Origin: Flaccisagitta enflata
Lineage: Eukaryota; Chaetognatha; Sagittoidea; Aphragmophora
NCBI GenBank assembly: GCA_965153355.1
Contig: OZ231126.1
Location: 22,196,001-22,260,000 of the forward strand
DNA: 64,000 bases
Reading direction: 5' to 3'
The position numbers and the translations under genes are program-made. This document shows, piece after piece, positions 38,301 through 50,455 of this stretch. Position 1 is the stretch's first letter. Each line of letters starts with the position of its first letter. Below the pieces are notes generated by a model, which made no database searches, was not told the origin of the DNA, and worked only from the letters and a program-made list of their open reading frames with translations.

Positions 38301-39165
38301 GCAACGAATTACTCAAATGATTTATGCAAAACGTGGAAGAATTGAGTAAGAAACTCCAACCAGAGAAAGAGACAGCGAGGAGACTATCAACGAAAAATGA
38401 GACAGGGATAGCCTAAAGTGGAACGAATTCAGATCTGGTCTCTGAAGTGCGAATCCTCATTCTTTACCTACTAAAGAGGGAATTCCCACGACCCACTACG
38501 TTGGAATGAGTATCAACTTCAGAAAAAATAACATGATACATTCAACTTCAGAAAAAATGACATGATACATCTCTTCTAATTTTTTTCTTCTCTCAAGCAT
38601 ATGCAACTTCTCTTTTCTTGGTAAAATGTGACAAATTGAGAGAGAGTAAAAAAAACATAAAATGGTCTGAAAATCTTTGCTTATTTGCCAAAAATGGGGA
38701 CTATCGCCGCGAGGAAAAAAGCTTTTGTCTTCAGTTACTGCAATCTTTTTTTATGTTTTAATTGCACAGAAAATCTGAGAAAAATAGGTTTGAGCCAAAT
38801 GAGCAAGATGAGCTAGAATACTCAAATTCACTCACACAGATGACAGGCTATGTTCACTGACATGCTTTCATGTACTTATATGCTCAGACATGCATCAAAA
38901 CATCTATTTATTTATCACATGCTCATTAACATGCTTAAAACATGTTTTCTTGTATTTACATGCTAAAACAAACATGAACTCACTCCTTTGATAATCCTAC
39001 TTAAAATAATAAAAACAAAAAACAAAAAAATCGTTACTTCAAAAATATTTCACAAAGAGCATTCTGCTTGGTGCCAAATGAAAGAGAATTATCAAATTTT
39101 TTTACTCTATCTATTTCGTTAGAGGGCTCATTCAGTCGATTGAGCGCTGGAGTTTTCTCACAAAA
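38301..39165. other. AT-rich stretch with dispersed-repeat blocks
   Basis: About 38690-38990 matches, inverted and in pieces, blocks of the 12160-13130 region (CCGCGAGGAAAAAAGC; TGAGCTAGAATACTC; GTTCACTGACATGC). No supported gene. Confidence 0.45.
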
Positions 39166-39936
39166 CAAGGTCAGATACATGGCTACCCTAGACGCGTGTA
39201 GGTGGGCAGGAGCAGTGCTGGAGAAGGTCACTATGGCATCTGGGCAGGAGCTGCATGCTCAAAAAGCTCAAAAACGCCAAAAAAGTAACTAGTCATCCAA
39301 GGATTGCACATGGTCAGTGGTACCCGATGCCCTGCTGGGAGTGATCCAGTGAAGAAGTGGAGTGAAATGGGGCAGCGGCCCCAAAGGAGCCGATGTCTGT
39401 AAGGCACAGAGAGGAATTTCCATATGTCCTGAGGGAGCATATTTCAGGCCTTAGATGACTGATTTGGGCCGCTGAAGGCATGATAAGGCTGGAGGGCATA
39501 ATTAAGGCTTGGAGAGCCGAACTGAGGTTTGGAGGGCAAATTTAAGACATGGAGGGCTGATTTTATGCTTGGAGGGCTAATTGAGGGTCTGGAAGGCAGA
39601 TTTGTCTGGAGAGTCAGATTTGGTGAGGAGCTGATCCGAAGCCTGGAAAACTTGGTTGAGGCCTGGGGGCTAAATTGAGGGCTGGAGTGGGCAAGTTTGA
39701 GGGCTGGGAGGGCAAATTTGAGGCTAGGAAGAGGGCAAATTCCAGGAGCCAACAAGAGGACGGAAGGACGGACGGACGTATGGGGAAATTCCCCTGTGTT
39801 CTACAGGACATCGGCCCTTTGGGGCCGCTGCCCAAAATGGGGACGGACCGACTGACTGACCAACCAACCAACCAACCAACCAACCAACCAACCGACAGAC
39901 TGACATAGCAGGGTGTAGAGTTGCGTAGCATGCAAC
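39166..39936 (-). repeat. Family A repeat enclosing a family B element
   Basis: CAAGGTCAGATACATGGCTA and GGGCAGGAGCAG modules on one side; GACGGACCGACTGACTGACC, CATAGCAGGGTGTAGAGTTG and hairpin GTTGCGTAGCATGCAACT on the other. Between them lie module C (39292-39356, minus) and the family B element 39369-39833. Confidence 0.7.
39369..39833. mobile_element. Family B element with GAGGGC minisatellite
   Basis: Inverted ends of about 57 bp: GGGGCAGCGGCCCCAAAGGA to TTTCCATATGTCC on the left and the inverse, from GGGGAAATTCCCCTGTGTTC to GGGGCCGCTGCCC, on the right. The interior is a tandem array of GGAGGGCAAATTTGAGGCT-like units of about 25-30 bp. Confidence 0.75.
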
Positions 39937-40364
39937 TTAAAATAAAAATCATGTTTTTCTGGAATATGTAAAAAAAGTTGAAGACTCACTTTGACTTTTC
40001 CCGATTATCTCACTTCATCCCGATTATGATTTCAAAAAAGTATCTGTTGAAGGTTTTTTCTAAAATCAAAAGTTCAGTCTAGTTTTATCAAGATTTTTTG
40101 TAAGTTGCTTTTTGTTGCACTTTTCCTGTGATATGAATGAATTTAATTTCCATGATTTTTTTGTCTGAAATCTGTAAAAAGAATTAACATCATAGTATGG
40201 GAAATTTCTTCACTGATGTGCGAAATTCGCATTAAAGATGTTACCCTCAAATTTGAAGTGATAAGGAGAGAATGACAGGAGAAGAAATTACGGCAAGATT
40301 GAGAGAGAAACAAGGAACATACAAACAAACTACTCACAATGTAGAGGAAGAATGACAATCGACC

Positions 40365-40965
40365 GTATGCTTGAGAGACAGTGTGCAGGTGTCAAAGAGA
40401 TTTTCATGTTTGTTCGGTGCAGGTGCAGGTGTCAATGAGATCCTTATGTACGTTCAGTCATTTGCTTGAGATACAGTGCGGGTGTCAGAGAGATCTTCAT
40501 GTTTGGTCGGTCATTTGCTTGAGATAAAGTGTGCAGGTGTCAAAGAGATCTTCATATATATTCGGTCGTTTGCTTGAGATACAGTGTACAGGTGTCAAAA
40601 AGAGATCTTCATGTATTTTCAGTCGTTTGCTTGAGATACAGTGTGCAGGTGTCAAAGAGATCTTCATTTTTGTTTGGACGTTGCTTGAGATACAGTATGC
40701 AGGTGTCAAAGAGATCTTCATGTATGTTTGGTCGTTTGCTTGAGATACAATGTTCAGGTGTCAAAGAGATCTTCATGTTTGTTCGGCCAGTTGCTAGAGA
40801 TACAGTGTGCAGGTGTCAAAGAGGTCTTCATGTTTGTTCGGTCGTTTGCTTGAGATACAGTGTGCAGGTGTAAAAGAAATCTTCATGTTTGTTTGGTCGT
40901 TTGCTTGAGACACAGTGTGCAGGTGTCAAAGAGATCTTCATGTTTGTTCGGTCATTTGTCCGGTC
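40365..40965 (+). repeat. 55-bp tandem minisatellite, about 11 units
   Basis: TGCTTGAGATACAGTGTGCA GGTGTCAAAGAGATCTTCAT and a variable tail repeat at about 40516, 40571, 40628, 40682, 40737 and onward. The 55-bp period is not a multiple of three, so open frames across it shift and are not a protein. There are no unique spacers. Confidence 0.92.
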
Positions 40966-40998
40966 GACAACAACTGATGCTTTTTTATTCGACTTTGT

Positions 40999-41752
40999 AG
41001 ATGCGGACACACAACTCTATAAGAGGATTTGTCCGTCCATCCGTTGGTCCATACATGGTGATTTGGTTGAAAAGTGAAAAAAACCCAGTGAATTAGATAT
41101 TTTTTGGGCAGCGGCCCCAAAGGGCCGATGTCTTGTAAGTTACAGGGGTGAATTTCAGACGTTAGTCCGTCGTCTGTCGATGCATCCATACGTCCATCAT
41201 CCCCATAAAGCTGAGCCTCAAATTCCTGGAATAACATGAAGAAAATTGAAGAAATGCAAAATTCCCATTGAATAACGATGGAAAATTGACAAAAAATGCA
41301 AAAATGCGAGATTCCCATTGAATAACATGGGAAATTTACTAGAAGTTAAAAATATGTGAAATCCCTAGGAAATAACATGGAAAATTGATAGAATTATGAA
41401 ATAAATGCAGAATCTAGATCCAATAGCATGGTAAATTGACAAAAATATTGAAAAAAATGCAATGTTCTCATTGAATAACATGGAAAATAACCCCAGAGCC
41501 CAAAGGCCTTCTCAGGGCGACTAGAAATTCACACCTGTGTCCTACAGGACATCGGCCCTTCAGGGCCGCTGCCCTGCTCTCACTCCACTTCTTCAGCTGA
41601 TCACTCCAAGCAGGGCATCGGGTACCGCTGACCATGTGCGATCCTTGGATGACTTGTTGTGTATGTTTGTGTGTTGGGAGGTTGAAGTGTGGATGGAGGT
41701 TGGATGCCCCTGCCAACCCGTTCGCAACTATATTGTGACCCTGCGTCACTTA
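40999..41752 (+). repeat. Family A repeat enclosing a family B element
   Basis: AGATGCGGACACACAACTCT, ATAAGAGGATTTGTCC and TCCG core, then the B element at 41106-41574, module C (41598-41660), then TTGGATGCCCCTGCCAACCC and CGCAACTATATTGTGACCC. Confidence 0.65.
41106..41574. mobile_element. Family B element with AATAACATGGAAAATTGA array
   Basis: Left end GGGCAGCGGCCCCAAAGGGC and right end inverse (CATCGGCCCTTCAGGGCCGC). The interior holds about five units of CCCATTGAATAACATGGAAA plus an A-rich linker, a different minisatellite from the copy at 39369. Confidence 0.75.
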
Positions 41753-42030
41753 TTATGGCTCTAGTCTCACGCACTTAGCTTCGATTTGTCCTCACGAGCT
41801 TTTATTTTGCAGAGATTGAATTTCAAGCCAGACATCGGTCATGACTCATGAGTAAGGAGGATGAACTTTGAAATGGACTTCTCTCCAAATGACATCCAAT
41901 ATACTAGCCAGATTCAATTCCATGTTGCTGCGCCTTAGTTTCATTTGTTTTCATTTGTTCTTTTTTTTTTTTTTTTTTTTTTTTTGTTTCGTGACATAGT
42001 CATTATTTCGTCTCTGTTGGCGTTTCTCTA
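41753..42030. other. Unique stretch with T-run
   Basis: A 26-base T run at about 41960-41985; nothing else recognised. Confidence 0.4.
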
Positions 42031-42039
42031 TCTCTCGCT

Positions 42040-42365
<326 letters not shown>

Positions 42366-42484
42366 TTATTACCACCTCTCAGCGTATACACGTCCCAAGA
42401 ACATGTCCATCCATGTACATCCATCCTGGAAAATTACAACTTACAAAAGAAGCTGTCCTGGGAACAGTCTAGCAGGAAGTGATG

Positions 42485-42852
42485 GCGCTTTGCCCAGTAG
42501 GGTGACTTAAAAATATGGTCAAATCCAAATCTAATCTCGTCTTCCTTGTGGGAGAAATGTGACCATTCCATCATAGTGGTAACTCTAAAATCTGGAAATG
42601 ATCAGACAAAGTTTACTCATGACAGCAACCCACCCTCATTCCCCATAGAAAATAGATAGGAAAGACGTTGGCCTATGCAGCTTCTTATATTTTCTAATGG
42701 CAATGAGGTGGGGTTGCGGCCGTAAGTAAACTTTGTCTGATCATCTCCAGATTACAGAGTTATCATCTGTGATGGAAATGGTCACATTTCTCCCGCGAGG
42801 GAGACCAGATTCTAATATGACCATATTTTCAGTATCGCGGAGGGCATTTGGG
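42485..42852. mobile_element. Fold-back element (about 370 bp)
   Basis: Arms pair around 42669: ATATGGTCAAAT, GGGAGAAATGTGACCAT, GATCAGACAAAGTTTACT recur inverted. The outer ends are not sharply defined. Confidence 0.6.
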
Positions 42853-43109
42853 TTAGGGGGCTTTTGGCAAAAATGCTTCAACACAGTTGAACCTCAAAAG
42901 ACATAAAAAGATACAAAACAGATACAATGAGCAGAGGCTTAAAACTAAAGGCTGTCTACACCCATTTAACTCACATAGAATCTGGCTTTTGCCTGATTTA
43001 TAACTGGGTCTTTTCCCTTATTTCTAGTCGCACAGATTCCAAGATTCCTTTAATTTTCTTTTCAATATTCTTTTGTATTTTCGGGACCGCATAGATGTAT
43101 AAACGCTCT

Positions 43110-44206
<1,097 letters not shown>

Positions 44207-44354
44207 AGGCAGGATACACGGCTGGACAGTTGGGCGGACAGTTGGGCAGGGGCAGGGGTGCAAAAAACGCTCGGATTCCAAAAATGTTACAGACGGACGG
44301 GCCAACGGATGGACGGACCGACACGGCAAGGTGTAGAATCGCGTGTCCGCGACT
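44207..44354 (-). repeat. Family A repeat, short copy
   Basis: GGCAGGATACACGGCTGGAC to GGCAAGGTGTAGAATCGCGT and GTCCGCGACT. The hairpin AGTCGCGGACACGCGATT is nearly perfect; the right motif has drifted. Confidence 0.75.
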
Positions 44355-44478
44355 AAGAACAACGCACATTGGGGACCGCTGAACATATGACGCTATGCCT
44401 ATAGCAGCCTTTTAGATCTATAGAGGTAATTTATATCACTGCCTCTACCCCATAACCAAGGTAGCCTGATTATTTTCT

Positions 44479-44679
44479 AGTCGCGTGCTACGCGACTCTA
44501 CACCCTGCTTTGTCGGTCCGTCGGTCTGTCCGTTTGTCGGTCCGTCCGTCGTCACACTTTACTTTTTTTTGAGTTTTTGCGGTCTTTGGCCTCACTGCTC
44601 CTGCCCAAATGATCCAGTGACCTCAAATGCAGCCCCTGCCCACCCGCACGCGACTCGGGTAGCCGTGTATCCGGCCTTG
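44479..44679 (+). repeat. Family A repeat (alpha subtype), reference copy
   Basis: AGTCGCGTGCTACGCGACT, CTACACCCTGCTTTGTCGG, short TCCG core, TTTGAGTTTTTGCGGTCTTT, CACTGCTCCTGCCCAAATGA, GCCCCTGCCCACCC, GCACGCGACT (10 of 10 complementary to the left decamer), GTAGCCGTGTATCCGGCCTTG. The flanks show TTTTCT on both sides, though the T-rich context limits its value. Confidence 0.9.
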
Positions 44680-44689
44680 TTTTCTTTTA

Positions 44690-44885
44690 CAGTTACACCC
44701 CGCTTTAACGTACCCAAGAGGGATGGATATCCGCCTAAAATTTATGTTAAACTTTGGTCCCTTCAAGTAATTTTCTTTTCATTTCTATTTTGACAAAAAT
44801 AGAACTCCACCTGTCATGGATGAAACCTGGTTGTGTTCCTGTTCGTTTTGGTCCTTTAACATTCGTTATCGCGGGGTTCAAAATG
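44690..44885. mobile_element. pogo-like non-autonomous element (about 195 bp)
   Basis: CAGTTACACCCCGCTTTAAC after TA at the left, and the inverse of TTTTGAACCCCGCGATAACG at the right. These termini resemble pogo/Tigger-type elements. It shares GGTCCCTTCA and TTTTCTTTTATTTCT-like blocks with 15000-15121. Confidence 0.6.
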
Positions 44886-45394
44886 TTCATCCACAATTTC
44901 AAGCCCCAATTTTTCAACATCCAACCTAAAATCTGTTGATGTCCCCCCGGCTCCACTACTCCGTGCCCCCCCCCCCTCCCTCAAAGTGGATTGAACTCAT
45001 CACCTAGCAAAAGTTTTCGTCATCAACCACCCTCAATCACCTCACAACCCAAATCCACTTCATTGGTAAGCCATCTTTGCAAAAGATTCGGGCTGCGAGG
45101 TTGGCTGGCATGAACATTGAACAAACACGTTATCATCCATTTGCCTTTTTTTCCTATTGGAGTGAAAGCAACGCGACGCTGTCACAACAAGATTGCCAAC
45201 CACCAAATTTTTTTTCTCGTCTTCAAAAAAATATTATGACGTGTGAGAAATAAGCAGCGCGGCGTTAAGAGTAAGTTCATACTTAATCTTTCAAAAATGT
45301 CGTTCTGTTATATCATTTTGCCCACGGCGCGCCCGTTCATGATTATCATTACTGGACAATAGTGGCATGATAGTTCTTTTAATCGTCATTCCAT
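44886..45394. other. Unique stretch left of the giant inverted repeat
   Basis: C-run near 44966-44978; no supported gene. If the inverted repeat continues past 64000, this segment should have a partner there. Confidence 0.4.
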
Positions 45395-46104
45395 TTTTGG
45401 GGGACCCCTTTTAAAGTCGTGTGAAAGCGATGCTGTCCACAGGAGGTAGGATAGAACACTCACAGGTAGTTCCGTCCAAAAAGTGGAATAATGTGTACAT
45501 CCATTTGTGATAGAGCAAGATTGGACCAAATATGAAAATATTAGTGTACCACTGAAAAGAAATGGTTCATTCTAAAAAAACCTTGGCGCTCCTAAATGAA
45601 TTAAGCCACAGATCCCAGACTAGTAGCTTCTTGAATAGCTTTTTTCATTTGAGACCAATCTGATTATTTGGGAGCAGTGTTCACCAAAGGTTTTTGGGAT
45701 GAACAACTTTTTTTCTAAGAAGATATTGCTCCAGCCAATTCATACGCAACTGTCTCAGTCACATGTGAACACACTTTCTTTCTAAAAGATTTTTTTCAAG
45801 GGCAAAAACGGAAAGCCGTCGTTGCAAATGAAAATAGGAGAAAAAAAACAAGGTCGCTGAACCCAGTTTGCCTATTTTTGCGTTCTTTTGGAGGATTTTC
45901 ATAAAGAAGGTACATTCACGCATTTATGACTTAGAGTAATCGTACAAGCCATCCCACATTTTTCCTTTTTGATTCATATTCAGTATTCATGACTGTCATC
46001 GAAATATTTTAAGCATCCTCCATAGCATTCACTTACCAACAAAGTTGTACTAAGGTAAATCATTTGCCCTCTATGTCTTCTGCAAATTCTGAAATACTTT
46101 TTTA

Positions 46105-46755
46105 AGCCGCGGCCCCAAAGGGCCGTTGTCCTGTAAGACACAGGGGTGAATTTCCAGATGTCCCTCCTTCCATCCGTCCATCTCCCCCCTTTGACCATCC
46201 GGGCCTCAAATCAGCACTCTCAGGCCTGATTTTGGCCCTCTTCACCCTCAAAATAGCCCTCTCAGGCCTCATGTTAGGCCCCATGACCTCTTTAATGTTA
46301 CTCCAAATCATTTCTCCCTTTCTCTTTGTCGCGTCACTATCCTTTTTGGGCAGCGACCCCAAAAGGCCGATGTCCTGTAGGACACAGGGGTGAATTTCCA
46401 TACGTCCGTCGGTCCGTCCTTCCGTCCGTCCTTCCGTCCTTTCGTCCGTCCCCCCCCATAGACCATCAATGCCTCAGAATTCCATCGGATAACATGAAGG
46501 AAATTGTCAAAATGCGAACTTCCCATTGAATAACATGGAAAATTTACAAAAATAGAAAAATGCGTTTCCCTTTGAATAACAAGGAAAATTGATGAAAACT
46601 AAGAAAAATGTAAAATTCCTATTGAATAACATGGCAAATTGTGAAATCTATAAATAATGCAAAATTTCCATTGAATATCATGAAAAATTGATACTAAGGT
46701 ATCCAATTTGCCCTTTCAGGACGTACGGAAATTCACCCCTGTGTCCTACAGTCTA
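46105..46755. repeat. Two family B ends with both minisatellite types
   Basis: One left end at 46107 (GCGGCCCCAAAGGGCCGTTG) leads into GGCCTCAAATCAGC-like units; a second at 46347 (GGGCAGCGACCCCAAAAGGC) leads into TCCG units and CCCATTGAATAACATGGAAA units, ending ACGGAAATTCACCCCTGTGT CCTACAG at 46755. Their opposite ends are truncated. Confidence 0.6.
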
Positions 46756-47170
46756 CTTGTTCAGTAGAGGGAGTAAAATATGACTTTTCTGGAAAAAAAC
46801 CTCGTATACGTGATAAATGTTTGTGGTTGTAATACTTTTGAAGGTGGAAACTTGCAAAAATCGATTTATCCCGCCGCTATCTACTTCGCTCCAGTCTCTA
46901 ACTGGGTGACTGTCATGATCATGATGACATTTTTCATCCATACCCTCTTACATTTAAACGGCTGTCAAATCTTAACGAAATGAGATATTGACATGCAGTT
47001 TTCACCGCTAGATAGCTCTTGAGCCAAAGTTTTATTAGCTTATGGATTAAAAGTTGATTTTTGAGTTCTAAGTGGCCTAATTTTTGGGGCAAAATGACTA
47101 CGGAAGGTAGTTTTTTATCCATTCAAAATATCTTCTTAATTGAACTAAAAAGGTTTGACACTCATTTCAG

Positions 47171-47171
<1 letters not shown>

Positions 47172-47233
<62 letters not shown>
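47172..47233. repeat. (CA)n microsatellite
   Basis: About 31 CA units. The mirrored copy at 62220-62250 has only about 16, with an interruption. Confidence 0.95.
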
Positions 47234-47238
<5 letters not shown>

Positions 47239-47303
47239 AACACAGAAACAGAAACGCTGTAACTTCTTGAAAAAAAAAATTTTATAGCGCATGGAACATT
47301 TTT

Positions 47304-47565
47304 AGTGGCGTGCTACGCGACTCTACACACTGCTTTGTTGGTCCGTCCATGTCCATCGGTCGGTCAGTCTGTCCGTCGGTCGTCCGTTGGTCGATCGTCC
47401 GTCCGTCAGTCCGTCCGTCAGTCAGTCCATCGATCCGATCCGTCGGTCCATCCGTCACCGTAGCAGTTTTGGTTTTTGCTGCCCCTGTGCCCAAACCATC
47501 TGATGACCTCAATTATGGCCCCTGCCCACCCGCACGCGACTGGGGTAACTGTGTATCCGGCCTTG
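47304..47565 (+). repeat. Family A repeat (alpha subtype), full copy
   Basis: AGTGGCGTGCTACGCGACT, CTACACACTGCTTTGTTGG, long degenerate GTCC core, GCACGCGACT, GTAACTGTGTATCCGGCCTTG. The left decamer pairs 9 of 10. A separate epsilon-type right end (GCCTGTTGGGCTTG, inverted) follows at 47584-47610. Confidence 0.85.
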
Positions 47566-47649
47566 TTTTTGCACATTTCATAACAACAAGCCCAACAGGC
47601 CAACAGTCGCGTTTTACAGTAAAACACACCACTGCTTGCATACATCCTC

Positions 47650-47815
47650 CTTTCCTTCCTTCCTTCCTTCATTCCTTCCTGCCTTCCTCTGTCCCTCCCT
47701 ACCTTCCTTCCATTCTTTCTTTCCTTCCCTCCATTCTTTCTTTCCTTCCTCCCATTCTTTCTTTCCTTCCTTCTTCTCTCCCTCCCTCCCTTTTGTCCTT
47801 CCTCCCCTCCAAGGC
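47650..47815. repeat. (TTCC)n microsatellite
   Basis: TTCCTTCC with CATTCTTTCTTTCC variants. Confidence 0.92.
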
Positions 47816-48089
47816 CGTGCAATATGTATTGGTATTATATCAATACGATATCGATACAATATTGATACAATGCTGATATACCCCGCTCGAACAAGTTTCA
47901 AGGGACCAGGCCCCCTTTTCTGTAAGAGGTGGAAATCCATTAGAGCCATCTCGACTGTGCCATCAAAATTTCATTAATCACATTCAAAATGAGGAATGTA
48001 AATTTTTTTTCATAGATAAAAAGGCACTCTGTTGCATTAGTCCAGAGGAAAAAAAATATTTTTGTTATTTAAAAAAAAAAACATTTTTA

Positions 48090-48244
48090 ATCGCGGATAC
48101 CAGACTCTACACCTTGCCGAGTTGGTCGGTAGGTCTGTCGGTCCTTCTGTCCATCCGTCCGTAGCATTTTTGAATTGCGAGCAATTTTTGCCATCATGCT
48201 CCTGCCCAACCGCTCACAACTGGATTGCCGTGTATCCGGCCTTG
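48090..48244 (+). repeat. Family A repeat, diverged short copy
   Basis: AATCGCGGATACCAGACTCT, ACACCTTGCCGAGTTGGTCG, CTCCTGCCCAACCGCTCACA, GCCGTGTATCCGGCCTTG. The right hairpin is intact; the left hairpin is damaged. Confidence 0.75.
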
Positions 48245-48305
48245 TTTTTTTATAGAAAAATGAAATGATTCATTTTGCTACCTTTTTTCCCGTTCTCATT
48301 TTTTT

Positions 48306-49238
48306 AGTCGCTTGTTACGTGGGTAGGTTGGTCAGTGGGTCCCTTTTTTGGGCAGCGGCCCCAAAGGGGACCATGTCCTGTAGAACATGGGGGTACTTTT
48401 GTTCATTCGTCCATCTGTCCATCCATCCTTGTACACCACCCCCTGCCTATAGGCTCAGATTCCAGCCTGGAGGCTTAAATCCCAGCCTGGAGGCCAAAAT
48501 CAAGCATGGAGGCTCAAGTCCCAGCTTGGAGAATTAAATCTCAGTCTTGAGGCTCAAATCCCCGCCTAATGGCTCAAATACCAGCTTCAAGGCCAAATCC
48601 TGGCTTCTTGGCTTTAATCCAACATCCAGGCTCAAATCCCAGCCTTGGGGCTCAAATCCTAGCCTTGAGGCTAAAATCCCAGCCTAGGGGCCAAAATCCT
48701 AGTTGCCCTTTGCAGTATATGTGTGTGTTATGGTGAAGAGAGAGCAGCGGCCCCAAAGGCTGGTGACATGGTGATTAGGGGTGGTGAATGTTGAGATAAG
48801 TAATTCTCCTTGATAGGTGGTCATTCTGGGCCAGTGTGTTATGCTTAATAAGTTTTGATGTTGGGATATGAGCCTCTGGTCTGGATTTTGAGCCTCTAAG
48901 CTTGATATTGAGCCTGGAGGCTAGATTTTGAGCCTCGAGACTGGATTTTGAGCCTCAAGGCTGGGTTTTGAGTCTCAAGGCTGGGTTTTGAGTTGCGAGG
49001 CTGGAATTTGAGCCGGGGGCAGGGGCATCCAACCCTCATCCATACCCCATGCTTCCCACACCCCACACATACACAACACCCCACACATACACACCCCACA
49101 CATACACAACAGGACTTCGTCCTCTTCGGGGCCGCTGCCCAAAAACTATCTAAAACGCTTATTTTTGCACTTTTCAACTCGTGTCCATGGACCGACCGAT
49201 GGATGGACAAAGCCTGATAGAGTTGCATGTCGGCAACT
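48306..49238. repeat. Family A ends (both hairpin type) enclosing a family B element
   Basis: Left AGTCGCTTGTTACGTGGG; right GACAAAGCCTGATAGAGTTG and CATGTCGGCAACT. Both outer ends are the hairpin end, in opposite orientation, unlike a normal copy. The enclosed B element is 48350-49140. Confidence 0.6.
48350..49140. mobile_element. Family B element with GAGGCTCAAATCCCAGCCTG array
   Basis: GGGCAGCGGCCCCAAAGGGG at the left and its inverse (CGGGGCCGCTGCCC) at the right. The interior has GAGGCTCAAATCCCAGCCTG-type units in one orientation (48453-48705) and the inverse GAGGCTGGATTTTGAGCC units further on (48885-49015), so the array is itself a fold-back. A CACACATACACA run precedes the right end. 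Confidence 0.7.
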
Positions 49239-49416
49239 AAAAATTTGCATTCAAGCCAAAATTTTGTTACAGGTGGAACAGAATTTTCTTTTCAAGAAAA
49301 CTAAAAGAAATAAGTACTTAAGCTTTCCATGTGGTTAAATCAGTACCTATAGTACCCTTAAGTACCCTAAATTACTCTTAAATACCCGAAAGTACTTTAA
49401 ATACCTAGAGTACTTA

Positions 49417-50008
49417 CCGGGTCATCAATCTGGACTGGGAAAAAGTGTTAAGCTTTTGCTCTCAGCTGCTTCTTCTCACTGGTTTGGAAATCATTTTCTT
49501 TTTTAGTACTATGTTTGACGTTTTTTGTATCCAAATTCTATAAGTCTGCGTTAAATACTTTGTCCACAACATTAATTTGAAGAAAAACAAGCCTTTTCAG
49601 ATATAGCTCAAATTAGCCTTAGTTTACCAAAACTGTTTTTCTTAGATTTGCTCTTATTTTTTATTGGATTGAGCAGCAAATGTCAGATTTGTCTCAGTTG
49701 AAGATATTGTAATGGATTTTAAAAAAAACATCTTTTTGTTGAGACCATTTTAGCATTTGCAGCTCAAACTGATCAAAAATGAGGGAAAATAGTTTTGATG
49801 AAAACAGGATAAATTGAGCTTCAGCCACAAATACTTGTTTTACTTCAAATTGATGTTGTGGACAAAATATTTAAGCTAGAATAATCAAATTTGAACACAA
49901 AAAACGTCAAACATAGTACTATAAAGAAAAATCAATTCCAGGTCCTTGAGAAGAAGCATCTGAGGGTAAAAGCTTAATACTTTTTCCCAATCCAGATTGA
50001 TGACCCTG
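49417..50008. mobile_element. TA-flanked fold-back element (592 bp)
   Basis: Ends CCGGGTCATCAATCTGGACT and, inverted, CAGGGTCATCAATCTGGATT, both next to TA; the match continues through GGGAAAAAGT and TTAAGCTTTT. The inner blocks AGTACTATGTTTGACGTTTT and TTTGTCCACAACAT also pair. Its mirrored copy is at about 59855-60410. Confidence 0.8.
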
Positions 50009-50085
50009 TAAATGTACCCTTAAGTACCATTTTGTACCCTTTATTACCTCAAATTATCCTAAAAAGCCGAAAATTCAAAAATATT

Positions 50086-50146
50086 TTTAACATACTAACC
50101 AACGTACTGACCGACAGACCAAGGTGGAGTTACATGCACGCGACTA
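50086..50146 (-). repeat. Family A left-end fragment
   Basis: GTACTGACCGACAGACCAAG and GTTACATGCACGCGACT followed by AAAAAG. Confidence 0.6.
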
Positions 50147-50299
50147 AAAAGTGCCATTTCAATAATTCAACACTACAGTACAAAAAAATGATTAAGTTAT
50201 GGATAATGTTTGTTTAAATGCTTTTGTCTTAAACTTGTGTGTGGGTGGGTTTGCGCGAGTGACTGAGCTAAAGGGTGAGTGAATACCCTCTGAAAACAA

Positions 50300-50455
50300 C
50301 ATCAACTTTGAAAGCCTGTTGCTCCTAAACGAATAAAGCTACATACCTCAGCTTAGGCTCATTTTAAAGAGCTGTGTCAGCTCTTTAAAATGAGTCCAAG
50401 ATAAAGTCAATTACTCAATTCGTTTCAGAGATATAAGCTTTTAAAGTTACCCCTC
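50300..50455. repeat. Short fold-back
   Basis: A near-perfect hairpin, CTCATTTTAAAGAGCTG with its inverse three bases later (about 50368-50404), sits in imperfect outer arms (CTAAACGAATAAAGCT and the inverse of GAAACGAATTGAGT). Confidence 0.65.

Noticed and set aside
40365-40965. CRISPR-like array
   Set aside because: Units are contiguous 55-bp tandem copies without unique spacers, in an animal-like genome.
40497-41010. Repeated ISLTPAHCISSKRPN protein
   Set aside because: The period of 55 bp shifts frame each unit; apparent continuity depends on unit-length variants.
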